DNA from: Gliomastix tumulicola
Taxonomy: Eukaryota; Ascomycota; Sordariomycetes; Hypocreales; Bionectriaceae
Length of the DNA: 64,000 bases
Direction of reading: 5' to 3'
Assembly: GCA_001599755.1 (NCBI GenBank)
Contig: BCHX01000002.1
Coordinates: 930,001-994,000, forward strand
In this document: in pieces, positions 53,175 to 63,928 of the stretch
Numbering within the stretch: position 1 is the first letter of the stretch
Layout of the letters: each line of letters opens with the position of its first letter
Program-made: the position numbers and the translations under genes
Notes under the pieces: generated by a model
The model's input: the letters and a program-made list of their open reading frames with translations, nothing else
Databases searched by the model: none
What the model was told of the DNA's origin: nothing

Positions 53175-55037
53175 ATGGCAGCGCAGTTTGAAATGAAGCA
53201 TAGCCAGATCGTCAGCACCACAGCAGGTGTGGAGGCGGCGCGTGAGAAGCCCAACTGGAAGCCTCTCGCCTTCAACCCCATCTACCTGCTCTTGCTCGCC
53301 GTCCTCCACATCCTGAGCATTGTCGGCATCCAGATCCTCAGCAACAAGCAAGCCAGCGACCATGAAGAGTTGGATCTCATACGGGCCAACAGGACGGTGG
53401 TGTCCAACCCCGACAGCACGTTCGTGTTTGATGAGGAGAACGCCGTGGCCTTTGTCGCGTGGGCGTACCTCCCTGTGGCCATCGTCATGGTGATGGCCGC
53501 CTTCTGGGAGATCCTCGATCTGCAAGTGAGGCGTCTCGAGCCGTTCCATCAGCTGTCCAGCCCCGAGGGCGGCAATGTGTGGAATGCCTTGTGCCTGGAC
53601 TACACCTCCCTCTTTGGCCTGTTTACGCCGTTCATGGCGCTGAACAGGAGACATTACGTCGTTTCACTCACCTCGGGCGCATTTGTGCTTATTTCCATCG
53701 TGCTGCCCGCTATGAGCGGCAGCATCTTCAGCGTGGAATGGGGCAGCCTGTCCTTCTCTTCGGGCAGGGCAGCAGGGCCGACGTACGCCATTGTCGAGAT
53801 CAACACTGGCGTCGCCATCGCTTCTCAGGTGCTGCATGGCATTCTCTGCGCCGTGGCCCTCGTCCTACTTGTCATCATCTTCCGCCGCCGCACTGGACTG
53901 TACCGTGATCCCAAGGGCATTGGTGGGCTGGTGTCTCTCATCAGCGATGCGGACCGAAGCGGCCTCTCGACGCTGCAGCTGTTCCATCAACTGCCATCCT
54001 TTGCCCACTCCGACGCGATATACAGCTCCCTCCGCCACGTGACATTCCGCCTCGAGCATGTTGCCTTCTACAACGCAGACGGAAGCACGTCAACAGCATA
54101 CCAGCTTACCGCGGACGCACCTCTGGGCCACGCCCTCCCAATCACCCCCGAGCAGCGCGGTTTCTACCGTAGCCGCAGGGACTCAAGCGGGATATGGCTC
54201 ACGAAGCGCATGGCCTGGGCCTCGGAGATCCTCCTCTGGCTCGGCCAGGGTACAGTCACAACAGCCCTCTACTACACGGCCAAGATCCTGACCGTCGGCT
54301 CGCTCCCCGACGACGCCCGGCTCACCATCTCCAAGGTCGTGCTCACGCTGTGCATCACCATCGGCGGCATGATGTGGGTGAGCATCCAGCGGAACCTGCA
54401 GCTGTTCGAGACGTGGCGGCAGCTGTCGTCGGGCCGCTCTCGTGCCCTCTACGCCTCGCTCGCGCGGCCGAATGCTGCGAGCCTGGGCGTCATCGGCGGT
54501 GCCATGCTGAGCATCGCTACGGGGTCAATCATCACGCTCTGGGCTGCGTTCTGCGTGCTCATGATCCAGGCCATCACCGTCGTCGGCCCCCCGCTGCTGG
54601 AAGTCGCATACGCGTCCGGCTTGACCGGGAACATGGCAGACTACCGCCACGTCGGCGTCATCGACGGGAAACAAGGCGAGGCGCTAGTCATCACGGCCGT
54701 CGCCATCCACATCGCCATCTTCCTGAACCTCGTCTTCCTCATGCTCAACGGACGGACCCGACCTTTCCTGCCGCGTGCCCCGACGACGCTGGCCAGTCAG
54801 ATCGTGTACCTGTGCCGGAGCGACAGGCTGCTGTACGACTTTGCGGGGAGCTCGATGCTGTCGGAGGCGGATCTCAACCAGAGGCTGAAGAACGTCGAGA
54901 GGAGGTGTCTGTTTGGGTGGCACTGGTGGCGTCGGGGACAGGCTTGGTATGTCGGCCTTGAGGAGAGTGAGCAGGGGGAGCCGTGGCAGGGCTTCAGCTT
55001 TGTGGACGGGATACAGAGGTTTAACCCTTGCACATGA
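53175..55037 (+). CDS. DUF3433-type multi-pass membrane protein
   Basis: 620 aa, single exon, ATG at 53175. It has about nine to ten hydrophobic segments in two groups: YLLLLAVLHILSIVGIQIL, AYLPVAIVMVMAAFWEILD, VLISIVLPAMSGSIF and VLHGILCAVALVLLVIIF in the first half; VVLTLCITIGGMMW, GVIGGAMLSIATGSIITLW and VITAVAIHIAIFLNLVFLML in the second. The segment WEILDLQVRRLEPFHQLS after the second helix, repeated in weaker form as VSIQRNLQLFETWRQLS, fits the duplicated DUF3433 layout of fungal membrane proteins. Function is unknown. Confidence 0.8.
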   Translation: MAAQFEMKHSQIVSTTAGVEAAREKPNWKPLAFNPIYLLLLAVLHILSIVGIQILSNKQASDHEELDLIRANRTVVSNPDSTFVFDEENAVAFVAWAYLPVAIVMVMAAFWEILDLQVRRLEPFHQLSSPEGGNVWNALCLDYTSLFGLFTPFMALNRRHYVVSLTSGAFVLISIVLPAMSGSIFSVEWGSLSFSSGRAAGPTYAIVEINTGVAIASQVLHGILCAVALVLLVIIFRRRTGLYRDPKGIGGLVSLISDADRSGLSTLQLFHQLPSFAHSDAIYSSLRHVTFRLEHVAFYNADGSTSTAYQLTADAPLGHALPITPEQRGFYRSRRDSSGIWLTKRMAWASEILLWLGQGTVTTALYYTAKILTVGSLPDDARLTISKVVLTLCITIGGMMWVSIQRNLQLFETWRQLSSGRSRALYASLARPNAASLGVIGGAMLSIATGSIITLWAAFCVLMIQAITVVGPPLLEVAYASGLTGNMADYRHVGVIDGKQGEALVITAVAIHIAIFLNLVFLMLNGRTRPFLPRAPTTLASQIVYLCRSDRLLYDFAGSSMLSEADLNQRLKNVERRCLFGWHWWRRGQAWYVGLEESEQGEPWQGFSFVDGIQRFNPCT

Positions 55038-55532
55038 GGGAGCGGCGTGGCCAGAGAAAAAGCCCCCCCTATCTTGAGGGTAGTTTTGGATGTGTGTGGA
55101 TGACTTCACGATCAGGTTGGTTTAGTGGTTACCGGGGACACGGGGAGTCGGGTTTCAATCTGTTTCTTCCCAAGAATACGATATATATACACTAGGTAGC
55201 ATATATCAGGAGGAGTCCTTTGCATAAGGCTACTAGGTATCTCAAGTCCTCGTGAAGACACGCACTGCTGGAGGCCTGGCACTACGCCTCACCAACCCGC
55301 TAGCCTTCCCGATGCCGGGCTAAGAGGAGGGGCACAGACATCATCCCAACCGGTGACGACAAGCTCACGTCCCCACAGTAAGACGTGAGTCGAACAGAGA
55401 ACCAACGCTCGGCTCATACCCGAAGTGTCGAGTCGTATTATATGACCGTTGATCTGCAAGTTTCTTCGTGCTTTTCCCCTCGATATTGTCAGCTTCCAAC
55501 TGTTGAGATTTGTGTAGCAACGTTGAAGCAAG
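55038..55532. other. Intergenic region with tRNA-like fragment
   Basis: A segment near 55112-55160 (GGTTTAGTGGTTA, GGGTTTCAATC) looks like tRNA A- and B-boxes, but stems do not pair. Otherwise nothing was recognised. Confidence 0.45.
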
Positions 55533-56634
55533 ATGGCGACGAACGAACATCCCCGCCTAGGCTGGATAGGTACGGACCTGTCTGCGGCCCTTCTACAAAG
55601 TGAACGCTCACTAACAAATTGTTCTATCTGGCAGGCCTGGGCTCGATGGGCTTAGGCATGGCCACGAACCTCCAGAAGCACGTCTCTCAGCTCTCAGGTG
55701 CCTCCCCGCTGCAGTATCACAACCGCACCATGTCCCGTGGCGACCCCCTTCGAGAGCTAGGTGCCTCGCCTGCAGAGTCAGTAGCCGCTCTCATCAGGAG
55801 CTCAGACGTGATCTTCCTCTCCCTCAGCAACGATGAGGCTCTGTCGGCAACCATCGACGCCATCCTGGCCGCTGAAGGAAGCTTAGAGGGGAAGCTTGTT
55901 GTCGATACGTCGACCGTACACCCAGATTCCTCCGTCGCCGCGAGGGACCGTCTTGCAGCTAAAGGGGTAGTGTTCCTCGCGACACCCGTCTTTGGCGCCA
56001 GTCCCGTCGCCGCCGAGGGCAAACTCCTCTGGATACTAGCTGGGCCCGAGGCCGCCGTCCAGGTCATAACTCCCTACCTAGTCGGTGTGATGGCCAGGCA
56101 GGTCATCCGTCTCGGAGAAGATGTGAAGCAGGCCAGCCTCCTCAAGACAGCAGGGTAACCAACTAACTGCCAACCTCCCCTGTCCTCGTCAAAGTTGTGT
56201 ACCCAGACTAACTTCAACGCCCTAGCAACTTCATCACCGCGGGCATGATGGAGGTCATCGCCGAAGCCCACGTCTTCGCAGAGAAGTCAGGCCTCGGCGA
56301 CGCCGCCATGTCCGCCCTCATCGAGCAGCAGTACGGACCCCTTGCCCTCTCCATGTCGCGACGGCTCACGACCGGTGCGTATATGCCCGCGCCGGGCCAG
56401 CGGCCGTGGTCGGATCTGCAGCTAGCGCTGAAGGACGTCTCGCACGGCGTTAAGGTTGCCGAGGCTTCGGGTGCGCGGCTGCACGTGGCAGAAGTCGCGC
56501 TCGGCCATCTAGAGGAGGCGAGTCGGGAGGGAAGACCGCTGGATTCGTCGTCGATGTACGGTGTGTTGAGAAGGCAGGCTGGGCTGGACTTCGAAACAGA
56601 CCTGGTCAAGGAGAGGGATAGGTTAGAAAAGTAG
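55533..56634 (+). CDS. 3-hydroxyisobutyrate dehydrogenase-like / beta-hydroxyacid dehydrogenase
   Basis: Three exons, 55533-55569, 55635-56154 and 56226-56634, give 321 aa. The first exon supplies MATNEHPRLGWI; the join completes the Rossmann dinucleotide motif LGWIGLGSMGLGMA. Then comes IFLSLSNDEA, the substrate loop VDTSTVHPDSS, and FLATPVFGASPVAAEGKL in place of the usual DAPVSGG form. The third exon has NFITAGMMEVIAEAHVFAEK, matching the helix with the G-x-x-x-K type catalytic Lys region, although the usual K position appears altered to N/T (KTAGNFI keeps a Lys at the end of the second exon). The family oxidises beta-hydroxyacids with NAD(P). The exact substrate is unknown. Confidence 0.85.
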
Positions 56635-56967
56635 AGGGGAGCACACGATCACCAAGCAACAGACGTGCGGCGCACCACCCTTCGTACACCCAATCAGGCG
56701 AGATCCATCACAACTGGTCCGTGTATTATCATTAATCATACCTCAGATCACCAGTACCTGTCCAGTTCTCTCTCTCTCTCTCTCTCAACTCAGTATGTAC
56801 GTGTCCCTCGCTCGTAGGCGCAGAGTGTCGAAGATGGCCATGGCAGCACGTGTGCCAGTGAATGTATACAAAAGAAGGTAAATCCCCATTCATATTCATG
56901 GGGGGGCGTCGCTGCCAGAGCCTTGCTGCTGTTTTTTCGCTTATCCAGTTGCCTGTCGGGGAGTGGT
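56635..56967. other. Convergent intergenic region with CT microsatellite
   Basis: The 3' flanks of the dehydrogenase (+) and PX-domain gene (-). A (TC)n tract of about ten units lies at 56767-56787. Confidence 0.7.
56767..56787 (+). repeat. (TC)n microsatellite
   Basis: About ten uninterrupted TC dinucleotides in the convergent 3' flank. Confidence 0.9.
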
Positions 56968-57769
56968 CTATGCAAAGAGGAAGTCCTTGAGGACGGGCGA
57001 TCCGGAGAATTCGGGGTTCAAAAGAATGCAGCTAGTTCACAAATGTTAGCTAAGGACAGGTATGGCGTTCTGCATGGGGAGGGCGCACTTGAGGAAGTAC
57101 TGGAGCCCTGCGCGCCTCTTCTCCAGGAAGCGTGGGCGGAATTTGGATATGACGCTCTTGGGCGGGAGCGGGGGCATCGCGGGCTCGAAGTCGGGGAAGG
57201 ACTGTATCAGCGAATTTCGGAAATCGTCGAACTCGGAGTATCGCTTTCGAATGTTCATGTAACTCCCCTATATTCGCCGTTGCGGCAGCAAGTCAGCACT
57301 CTGTATGACGTAGGTGACAACCTCGAGATAGCATAGAACCTACAGTAAGCGTCTCGACTCGAATGATCCAGACGACGAATGCGCCGATGTTGGTGGCGCT
57401 CCCATTGACGACGATGCAGTCGACAATCTCGACGCTCTTGGCCCAGCATGCATTATTCCTATCGTTGTCCTCGTTCTCCTCGTTATCTCGTAGCGTGATC
57501 GCACCGGCGGGGAGGGAGTCGGCCGACATGTTGGACGCCGAGCGCTGGTGCGTCTTCGGCGTATGCCAGTACGGAGGGATCGTCGACGCCGTCGAGGCAG
57601 GACTCAGGATGTCCGTTTCCTCCTCGAAGTTCCCCGGCGAGGGCACGGGACCGACATCGCGGCTCGGGCTGCTGGCGCTGATGCTGCGCCGTGAGTCGGC
57701 AGTCGAGTGGCGGGACAGACTCGCCATTCCGCCGCCGGCGCCATAGTCGCGGGCTGCTACCGACGCCAT
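56968..57769 (-). CDS. YPT35: PX-domain endosomal protein, Ypt35-like
   Basis: Three exons, 57769-57344, 57267-57089 and 57031-56968, give 222 aa. The first 90 residues are serine-rich and probably disordered. The PX domain starts near 110 (VEIVDCIVVNGSATNIGAF). It continues across the first junction into MNIRKRYSEFDDFRNSLIQ, whose RRYSEF-type core binds phosphatidylinositol-3-phosphate, and then into PPLPPKSVISKFRPRFLEKR, the proline-rich loop. The last exon gives CILLNPEFSGSPVLKDFLFA, the characteristic end of yeast Ypt35. Ypt35 acts at endosomes and vacuoles as a membrane adaptor; that role is from family knowledge. The short last exon was found by frame and this conserved end. Confidence 0.88.
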
Positions 57770-59675
57770 CCGGCCATGCGTCGACTGGGGCCGTTCATGC
57801 GTGTCTCAGGTCGTTGGAGGGCCGGGCTCTCCCTGGTTGGGGGGCGGGGGACGGACTCAATGGAACGGTTTCGCAGGCGACGGTGGTAAATGATGGGGGG
57901 GGCGTTTCTGTGGCGGTGGTGGGTGACAGGTTGTGTGCGATTAACTACTAGTACTCGAGGTTGTCGCTGTGCAGAGAAGAGAAGTGTGGCGTTTGGTGGA
58001 CAGTTGGGCGCTGTTCAACCTTCCTCATCAACAGAAAAGACGCCGTCAATTGGGAGTTTGTGGGGACCGACCCGAAGTTGAGTCCCCACTCGGGGTCCTG
58101 TTTGTTGGCCACTGAGAGCATCACTGCTGAGAAGTGTTGATCACCGTCATCGGATGTTCGAATCAGTGACGAACAGGTGGCGGGCTCGGGTGTTAACGCC
58201 CGTCCGCTCCTATCTCTCTCGCCAGTCGTGGAACCGGCACATACGCTCCGGGTCTGTCTCGACTTTGTAGCTGATCAGCCCGTGATAAGCATGGAATTAA
58301 CGTGCTCGGCATGCTCCGTACTAAGACCAGTAGTCTGCTGAACAAACTGCAGGTGGTATCATGTAGATAGCGTTCTCGAGTGTTAAAGTAGTAAATGCCG
58401 GTTCAAAACCTGCTACAACCCCAAATCCTCCCTATTCTCCGCACGGAATCGCCCCTCCAGGAATACGAGGTTTCTGCCCGGACTGCCGTGCTGGCTGTCT
58501 CGTATATGGACTTCCTTGACAATAGTACGAAGCTTGGCATCTGAGACATTGGTCTCTGGCTGCTCGGCAGTCTCATCACGATTTCCAGCGGTGCCGAGAT
58601 TCCAGACAAAGCAGCCATTTCCTTCGAGATTCGATGACTGTGTTTTCATTCCTGAGCGTTGATGGCTGTGAATCAAGAGCTGTTGTGAAACATAGCCATG
58701 TCCAGCCAATCTCGATGGTCAGTGCTGCTGGTCTCGACCAAGACAGATGTGCTCAGCCCCGTCTTTGTACATAACGGCTTTGGGAAGGGATTCCCGCCAG
58801 TAAGCGTCGGCAAAACCGCAGACAGAGGGGATTGATGCATCACGAGATGCATTGGCGCTCGTAACGGTCCCGTAAAGCCAGGCTACACGCTGGATCCAGA
58901 CCAGCCAGTGCATGTAACCTACCTGTTCTCGATAACGGGATATCGCTCCCCCACACGGCCTACATTGATGGTGCGGGAATCCGTCTCCCCTCCGTCCGTC
59001 TCCCTTTTGTCCTCACGGCGAGATTGAAGAGGCCTGCTCCTGAACCCTCACCGGAACGATGAGGAAAAAGAGTGACAGCAGATCCTTTCCAGCGAATGAT
59101 GATCTTCTCTGTTGACGCCAGAGAAAAGCCACTCAATTTTACGGCAGTCAATAATCCAAGAGAGAAAAAAGCCAGCAGAAAAGGGTCTCCCGGAAGATTT
59201 GGAGCCCTGATCCCTGTTTCCCCGATGTGGAGTTCTTGTCACCTTATTGCTTGTTAAGGCAGGAATCGCCCTCCAAGCTCCTTCCGCTGCTTCTCCTTTG
59301 CTCTGGCCTCTGCTTATAATCCAGCCCAGCCCTTTTTTCCTCCCTTCTCCTCAACAACCTCTTCTTGTTCGGCCAGTCGCTCGCTTGACTCTGCGCACCC
59401 TTCGATTCTGTCACTCGCTACCAGATTCTTAGACACAGCTTCTTTTTCTGCCCTTTTGTGTATTCTTCTTCGCGTTCTCCCCTCGCTTTTGCACACGAAT
59501 TGGTACGTTCGGCACGCCTGGAAGCAGGACCACCTCGTCAAATGAACCGTGTTCCGACTCGATGCTGACCTTGGGCAGGAGTAGACCGCTGTTTTAACGA
59601 CTTTTAATCATCCCACATCCATCGAACTCTCCCCCAACCTCGACATATTTCAACCACACGTCCATTCCTGTCGCC
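57770..59675. other. Long intergenic region
   Basis: About 1.9 kb. Weak minus-strand ORFs at 58413-58709 and 58719-58913 show little sign of being genes. The last 350 nt are CT-rich, as in fungal leaders, and probably belong to the 5' UTR and promoter of the next gene. Confidence 0.5.
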
Positions 59676-60426
59676 ATGTTTCCCCGATTCTCGACCCTGG
59701 CTCTGGCCGCCGCCGCCCTTATCACCGTTTCCTACACCCAGAATGTCTACGAGATCGATCCCGAATCCGTCCCGCTTTCCCTGCGAGGTGTGTAGCGCTT
59801 GCAGACCTGTCGCTCGTAGTGTTTTTTTCGCTGACGCCGTCCAACAGAGAACTGGTGCATGAACTCGGAGCGCTCCTGCCCCCTGATCTGCTCCCAGTAT
59901 GACTCCCGCGAGCCGCTGGTCAACAGCTGTGATCCCGTACGTTGAGCCCCTGATCCCCAAGTTCTTTCCCTTCCCAACATTCTAACAATCCCTTCAGGAG
60001 GCCCTGACCTACGGCTGCCTGTGTGGAAACAACGTCAAGCCCAACATGTCGGAATACTCCCTCACGATCCCCTACTTCACCTGCCAGGAATGGGGCAACC
60101 AGTGCGTCGACGGCTGCAAGGGCGACGCGGGCTGCGCAACGTCCTGCCGTGAGGACAACCCCTGCGGCGCCCAGGATCCCGAGCGCGTCAACCTCACCTC
60201 GACCACGACGAGCCTGGCCCCCGGCACCAGCCAGACCAGCACGAGCACCGCGGACGACGGCACCACCATCTTCACCGATACTCCCGGCGGCGGCGGCTCG
60301 AACGGCGGCAGCAGCGGCAGCAGCGGTGGCGGCGACGAGGGTGCTGCTTCGCTCCTGACGCTGGGCAGCACCTACGGCCTCACCGTCGTCATGGGCGGCA
60401 TGTTCCTCGGCTTCGCCCTGTTCTAA
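59676..60426 (+). CDS. Cysteine-rich GPI-anchored surface protein (DUF7707-like)
   Basis: Three exons, 59676-59787, 59848-59936 and 59998-60426, give 209 aa. The signal peptide is MFPRFSTLALAAAALITVSY. A compact cysteine-rich domain has WCMNSERSCPLICSQY, NSCDP and YGCLCGNNVKPNMSEYSLTI, then CQEWGNQCVDGC, CATSC and NPCG. A Thr/Ser-rich stalk and a glycine/serine linker follow. The C-terminus YGLTVVMGGMFLGFALF is a hydrophobic GPI-signal-like tail. The cysteine spacing resembles the fungal DUF7707 surface proteins. A cell-wall or plasma-membrane outer-face location is inferred; function is unknown. Confidence 0.82.
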
Positions 60427-61263
60427 GCTTTTGCTTTGCAGAGAGGTGTGGTTCTTTACGTGACGGGTGTTTCTTGGATAAGCGTTCTTGGTTTCATGGG
60501 CAAAATCAGCAGCTTTGGCATCGATCTATCGGGTACGAAATGGTTGGCCTCTGCGGAGGGATCTTGTTGGATGTTTTTAATCGTCGGGGCAGGGGGTACT
60601 GCGGAGGTACTCGTAATAATTAATCGAGATTTGGCGTCTCCTTGGGCATCGCACTGAATCATTCCGTGAGGTTGCATCGTGTGCACACCTCGGCCGTTGC
60701 CATCGAGTCACATGTAACCAACAGTGACCCTGCTGACCAGGACGGCCACCCACAGCCGGACCTAGCTTGAGATTAACTTCCGTCAAGCAGCCGGACCGTT
60801 TCATGTGCCCGGCACGTTTATCTCTATTTACTCTACTGGACGGTGCTTAATCAGAACACGATGACGCATCACTCCTCGTCCTTTCTTTCCCAGTCCCAGT
60901 TGCCATCCAGTTCCCAGCTCCAACTTGGATCCAGCAACATCGACTTTCCAAGGCGACAGCTGGGATTGGCAGCAAAACCAGACCCAATCTACGAAAAGGA
61001 GACACCGCAACAAGGGGCCACATGCACGAGGACTCACTGGCGTCCAATCCTAGGCCACCCCTCCACCACATTGCCTGTCCGGTGCTATTCTGCTAACCTC
61101 AAGGACCCCACTAATCGGCCACCGCCCACCACCAACTTCCACTGCTAACTTCGCTCTTTTAAAAGGCTGGCTTGGCCCTTTTCGCCAGCTCCAGCCCAGC
61201 TTCGCGGCTCCTCCCCCCTTTCTCTGCAGCAATTCTGTCTCGGACCTCGAAGCGGATTCAACC
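60427..61263. other. Intergenic region
   Basis: About 0.8 kb, including a CT-rich leader just before the phosphotransferase start. Nothing else was recognised. Confidence 0.5.
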
Positions 61264-62734
61264 ATGGCAGCGGTCAGCCAAAGTGAGCAGCTCTCCCACC
61301 TACGTACGACTCCGCGAGCTTTCCCAAGGCTAACCATCACGTCTACCACAGAGAAGGCGGTCGCCGAATGCATCTCCGATGATGCCCTCATCCACCTCAA
61401 GTCGTACAAGTACTCGGCCGTCGATAAATCGCCCGTGTCCAAGTACGTCCTCGGACCCTGGGTACGCGCTCCCTGCTTCCCCCACGATGTCGAAGGAAGG
61501 CCAATGGGCTAATACGGAGGATGGGATGTTGTTATAGTGGAATGCGTTCGTCAAGATCCTGCCCATGTGGCTGGCGCCGAACATGGTCACCCTGATCGGC
61601 TTCTTCTTCGTCCTCGGGAACATTGGGCTGCTGGTGATATTCATGCCAGACTTGGTCGGTCCGGTAGGTTGATTGACGGCTGCGGCGGGGAGATTTGGTT
61701 TGGTGGGAAAGCACGCTTACAAAGGGGTGGGAACATAGGGACCGACATGGCTGTACCTCAGCTTCGCCTTTGGCCTGTTTATGTACCAGACCATGGACAA
61801 TGTGGACGGCAAGCAGGCACGGAGGACAGGCACGTCGAGCGGCCTCGGAGAGCTCTTCGACCACGGCATCGACTCGCTCAACTGCACGCTGGGCAGCCTG
61901 CTCGAGACGGCGTCGATGGGACTGGGGACAACGCCGTCGGGTGTCTTCACCGCCCTGTGCCCCTGTCTGCCCATGTTCTTCTCTACCTGGGAGACGTACC
62001 ACACACATACGCTCTATCTCGGCTACTTCAACGGACCGACCGAGGGCATCCTGATCGCGTGCAGCGTCATGGCCATCTCCGGCATCTACGGGCCCGACCT
62101 CTGGACCGAGCCGCTGGCCTACCTCGTGCGCGACCGTCTCCCCGAGTTCGCAGACCTCCTGGGCGAGACCTGCCTCCGGGACATCTGGGTCGGCATCATC
62201 GTCGGCTCGCTCGTCGTCGGCCACGTGCCCTTTTGCGTGTACAACGTCGTCAAGGCCCGCCGCGCCAACGGCCTCCCCGTCGCCCCCGTCTTCCTCGAGT
62301 GGACGCCCATGGCCGTCTACACGCTCTCCATCGGCGCCTGGGTCTACTCCCCGCACAGCACGCTCATGGAGGAGAACCACCTGGTGCTGCTCTGCCTCAC
62401 GCTGTCCTTTGTCTTCGGCCGCATGACCACCAAGATGATCCTCGCCCACCTCACGCGCCAGCCGTTCCCCTACTGGACCGTCATGCTGTGGCCGCTCGTC
62501 GGCGGCGCCGTCCTCGGCAACCTGCCGCGGTTCGGCTTCGCCAAGGTGACGCCGGGCGTCGAGCTCGCGTACCTGTGGGCGTACTTCGTCTTCGCGGTCG
62601 TGGCGTACTTCCGCTGGGCGTACCTTGTGATTACGAGCATCTGCAACTTCCTCGGCATCAACGCCCTGACGATCCCCAAGGAGAAGCAGATTGCGAACCA
62701 GAAGGCGCTTGAGGCGGCCAAGAAGGGGCAGTAA
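61264..62734 (+). CDS. EPT1: Choline/ethanolamine phosphotransferase (CDP-alcohol phosphatidyltransferase)
   Basis: Four exons, 61264-61282, 61352-61461, 61538-61663 and 61739-62734, give 416 aa. The CDP-alcohol phosphotransferase signature DG(x2)AR(x8)G(x3)D(x3)D is complete at about residues 108-130 (VDGKQARRTG then GELFDHGIDS). Around eight to ten membrane helices follow. The first exon is only 19 nt (MAAVSQ plus one base); the frame and the family opening YKYSAVDKSPVSKYVLGPWW support it. The enzyme moves phosphocholine or phosphoethanolamine from the CDP donor to diacylglycerol in the ER/Golgi, the last step of the Kennedy pathway. Which of CPT1 or EPT1 it equals cannot be decided by eye. 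Confidence 0.92.
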
Positions 62735-63275
62735 TAGATTCGATAACATCAGCAACAGCAACGACGACGACGGCAACGACTACATTCTTCAACGAGTGTT
62801 TAATATCATATATGCGGGGTTAAAAAAGAGCAACGGCGTGGGGCGTTTTGCTTTGTTGTCAGTATCCGGGGAAACAGAGGTTCTCATACATATATATATG
62901 TGGTGGCGTGGGTGGTTGGGGTTTAGAACAATAAGGAAAGTTTCACGTGCCTATCCATCTCAAGGTATCAAATGATTCTATTATATGCTTTTCGGGCACG
63001 TTGTCCACGAAGCATTTTCCGATGTCTACAGCTGAGTGCCTGTATACAGCCCTATTCGATACCTGTCGTTAACCAGATACATTAGTCATGCCATCCAGAC
63101 GCCACGGATAAGGGGGGGGCTCAGGCTTATCGATCGAGCAAGCATCATCGAGCCGTCGAACCAGCTCCGAATCTCAGCCAAACGTCGATCATCTAGCATG
63201 GCAACCCTTCCTCCTGCTCGCACCCCCGTGCATCCCATCCATCGCGCGCGCGTCCGATCCCGGCACACTCAGCTG
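62735..63275. other. Convergent intergenic region
   Basis: The 3' flanks of the phosphotransferase (+) and the small hypothetical gene (-). It contains a short CATATATATATATG tract near 62890. Confidence 0.55.
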
Positions 63276-63928
63276 TTAGGCCCTCAGGGTAGAAGCGACG
63301 CTAGCTTTGTCGTCGTCGTCGTAGTCCAGAGGCCTCGTTGTTCCAGCGCCCTGCCGAGGAGGAGCAGGACGAGGAGGCGTGCCTGCCGAGGGTCGAAACC
63401 ACGACGGGAGCTCCGTCGCCTTGGGGACCGTGGTGTGGTCCGGGACTCTCCGGACGACGGTCCCTTGCGGCAGCTTGATCGGCCGCGGCCACTTCGCACG
63501 CGGGACGTTTTCCAGCACCCACTGGCCGCCGGCCTCGCCGCTGCCCTCGCTCTCGTAGGTGAGGTCCCATACCTCCTTTATCTGGATGAAGTACGCGGGC
63601 TTCTTGGGAGGGGTGACCACCTTGGGGGGCGTGGCCTTGGGGCAGGTCCAGCGGCGCTGGATGCCCGCGTCCGAGGGTTCGCTGCCTTTGGTGGCGGCGA
63701 TGCTGGCGGTATCGACGGTGTCCTTCTTGAACTCACCCTAGAAGCTTGATGTGTTACTACTGGTACTTTGTTTTCATTGAACGGCAGGGCTCACATAGAA
63801 GGTTCCTGTCGACTGCGAGGAGGTGGGGACACACATACCTTCTCAGAGAGCGGCTCAGCGTTTGTCGCCGAAGTGCTCGAACCGTGCCGCCTAAACAAGC
63901 GGCAGAGCCCTGTGACTATGCAGGCCAT
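63276..63928 (-). CDS. Hypothetical protein with an 18-nt microexon
   Basis: Reading from the ATG at 63928 (MACIVTGLCRLFRRHGSS), exons 63928-63839, 63812-63795 and 63737-63276 keep one frame and give 189 aa. The middle exon is 18 nt (STGTFY), with a GTGAGC donor and a CGCAG acceptor. The first intron would be only 26 nt (63838-63813), unusually short, so the exact 5' structure is uncertain and the true start could lie beyond the right edge. The third exon reads as a real protein: ATKGSEPSDAGIQRRWTCPK, then KKPAYFIQIKEVWDLTYESE, WPRPIKLPQGTVVRRVPDH and a proline-rich end with an acidic DYDDDD. No family was recognised. Confidence 0.55.

Noticed and set aside
55112..55160. tRNA-like sequence (GGTTTAGTGGTTA with GGGTTTCAATC)
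   Set aside because: Acceptor and T-stems do not pair, so no functional tRNA is supported; at most a relic.
56767..56787. CRISPR-like or regulatory repeat at the TC tract
   Set aside because: It is a simple dinucleotide microsatellite without spacers.
58413..58913. Two weak adjacent minus-strand ORFs
   Set aside because: They could not be joined by a convincing intron and show no family features.
61532..62776. Long ORFs in other frames over the phosphotransferase gene
   Set aside because: The CDP-alcohol transferase frame has the full catalytic signature; the others are high-GC shadows.
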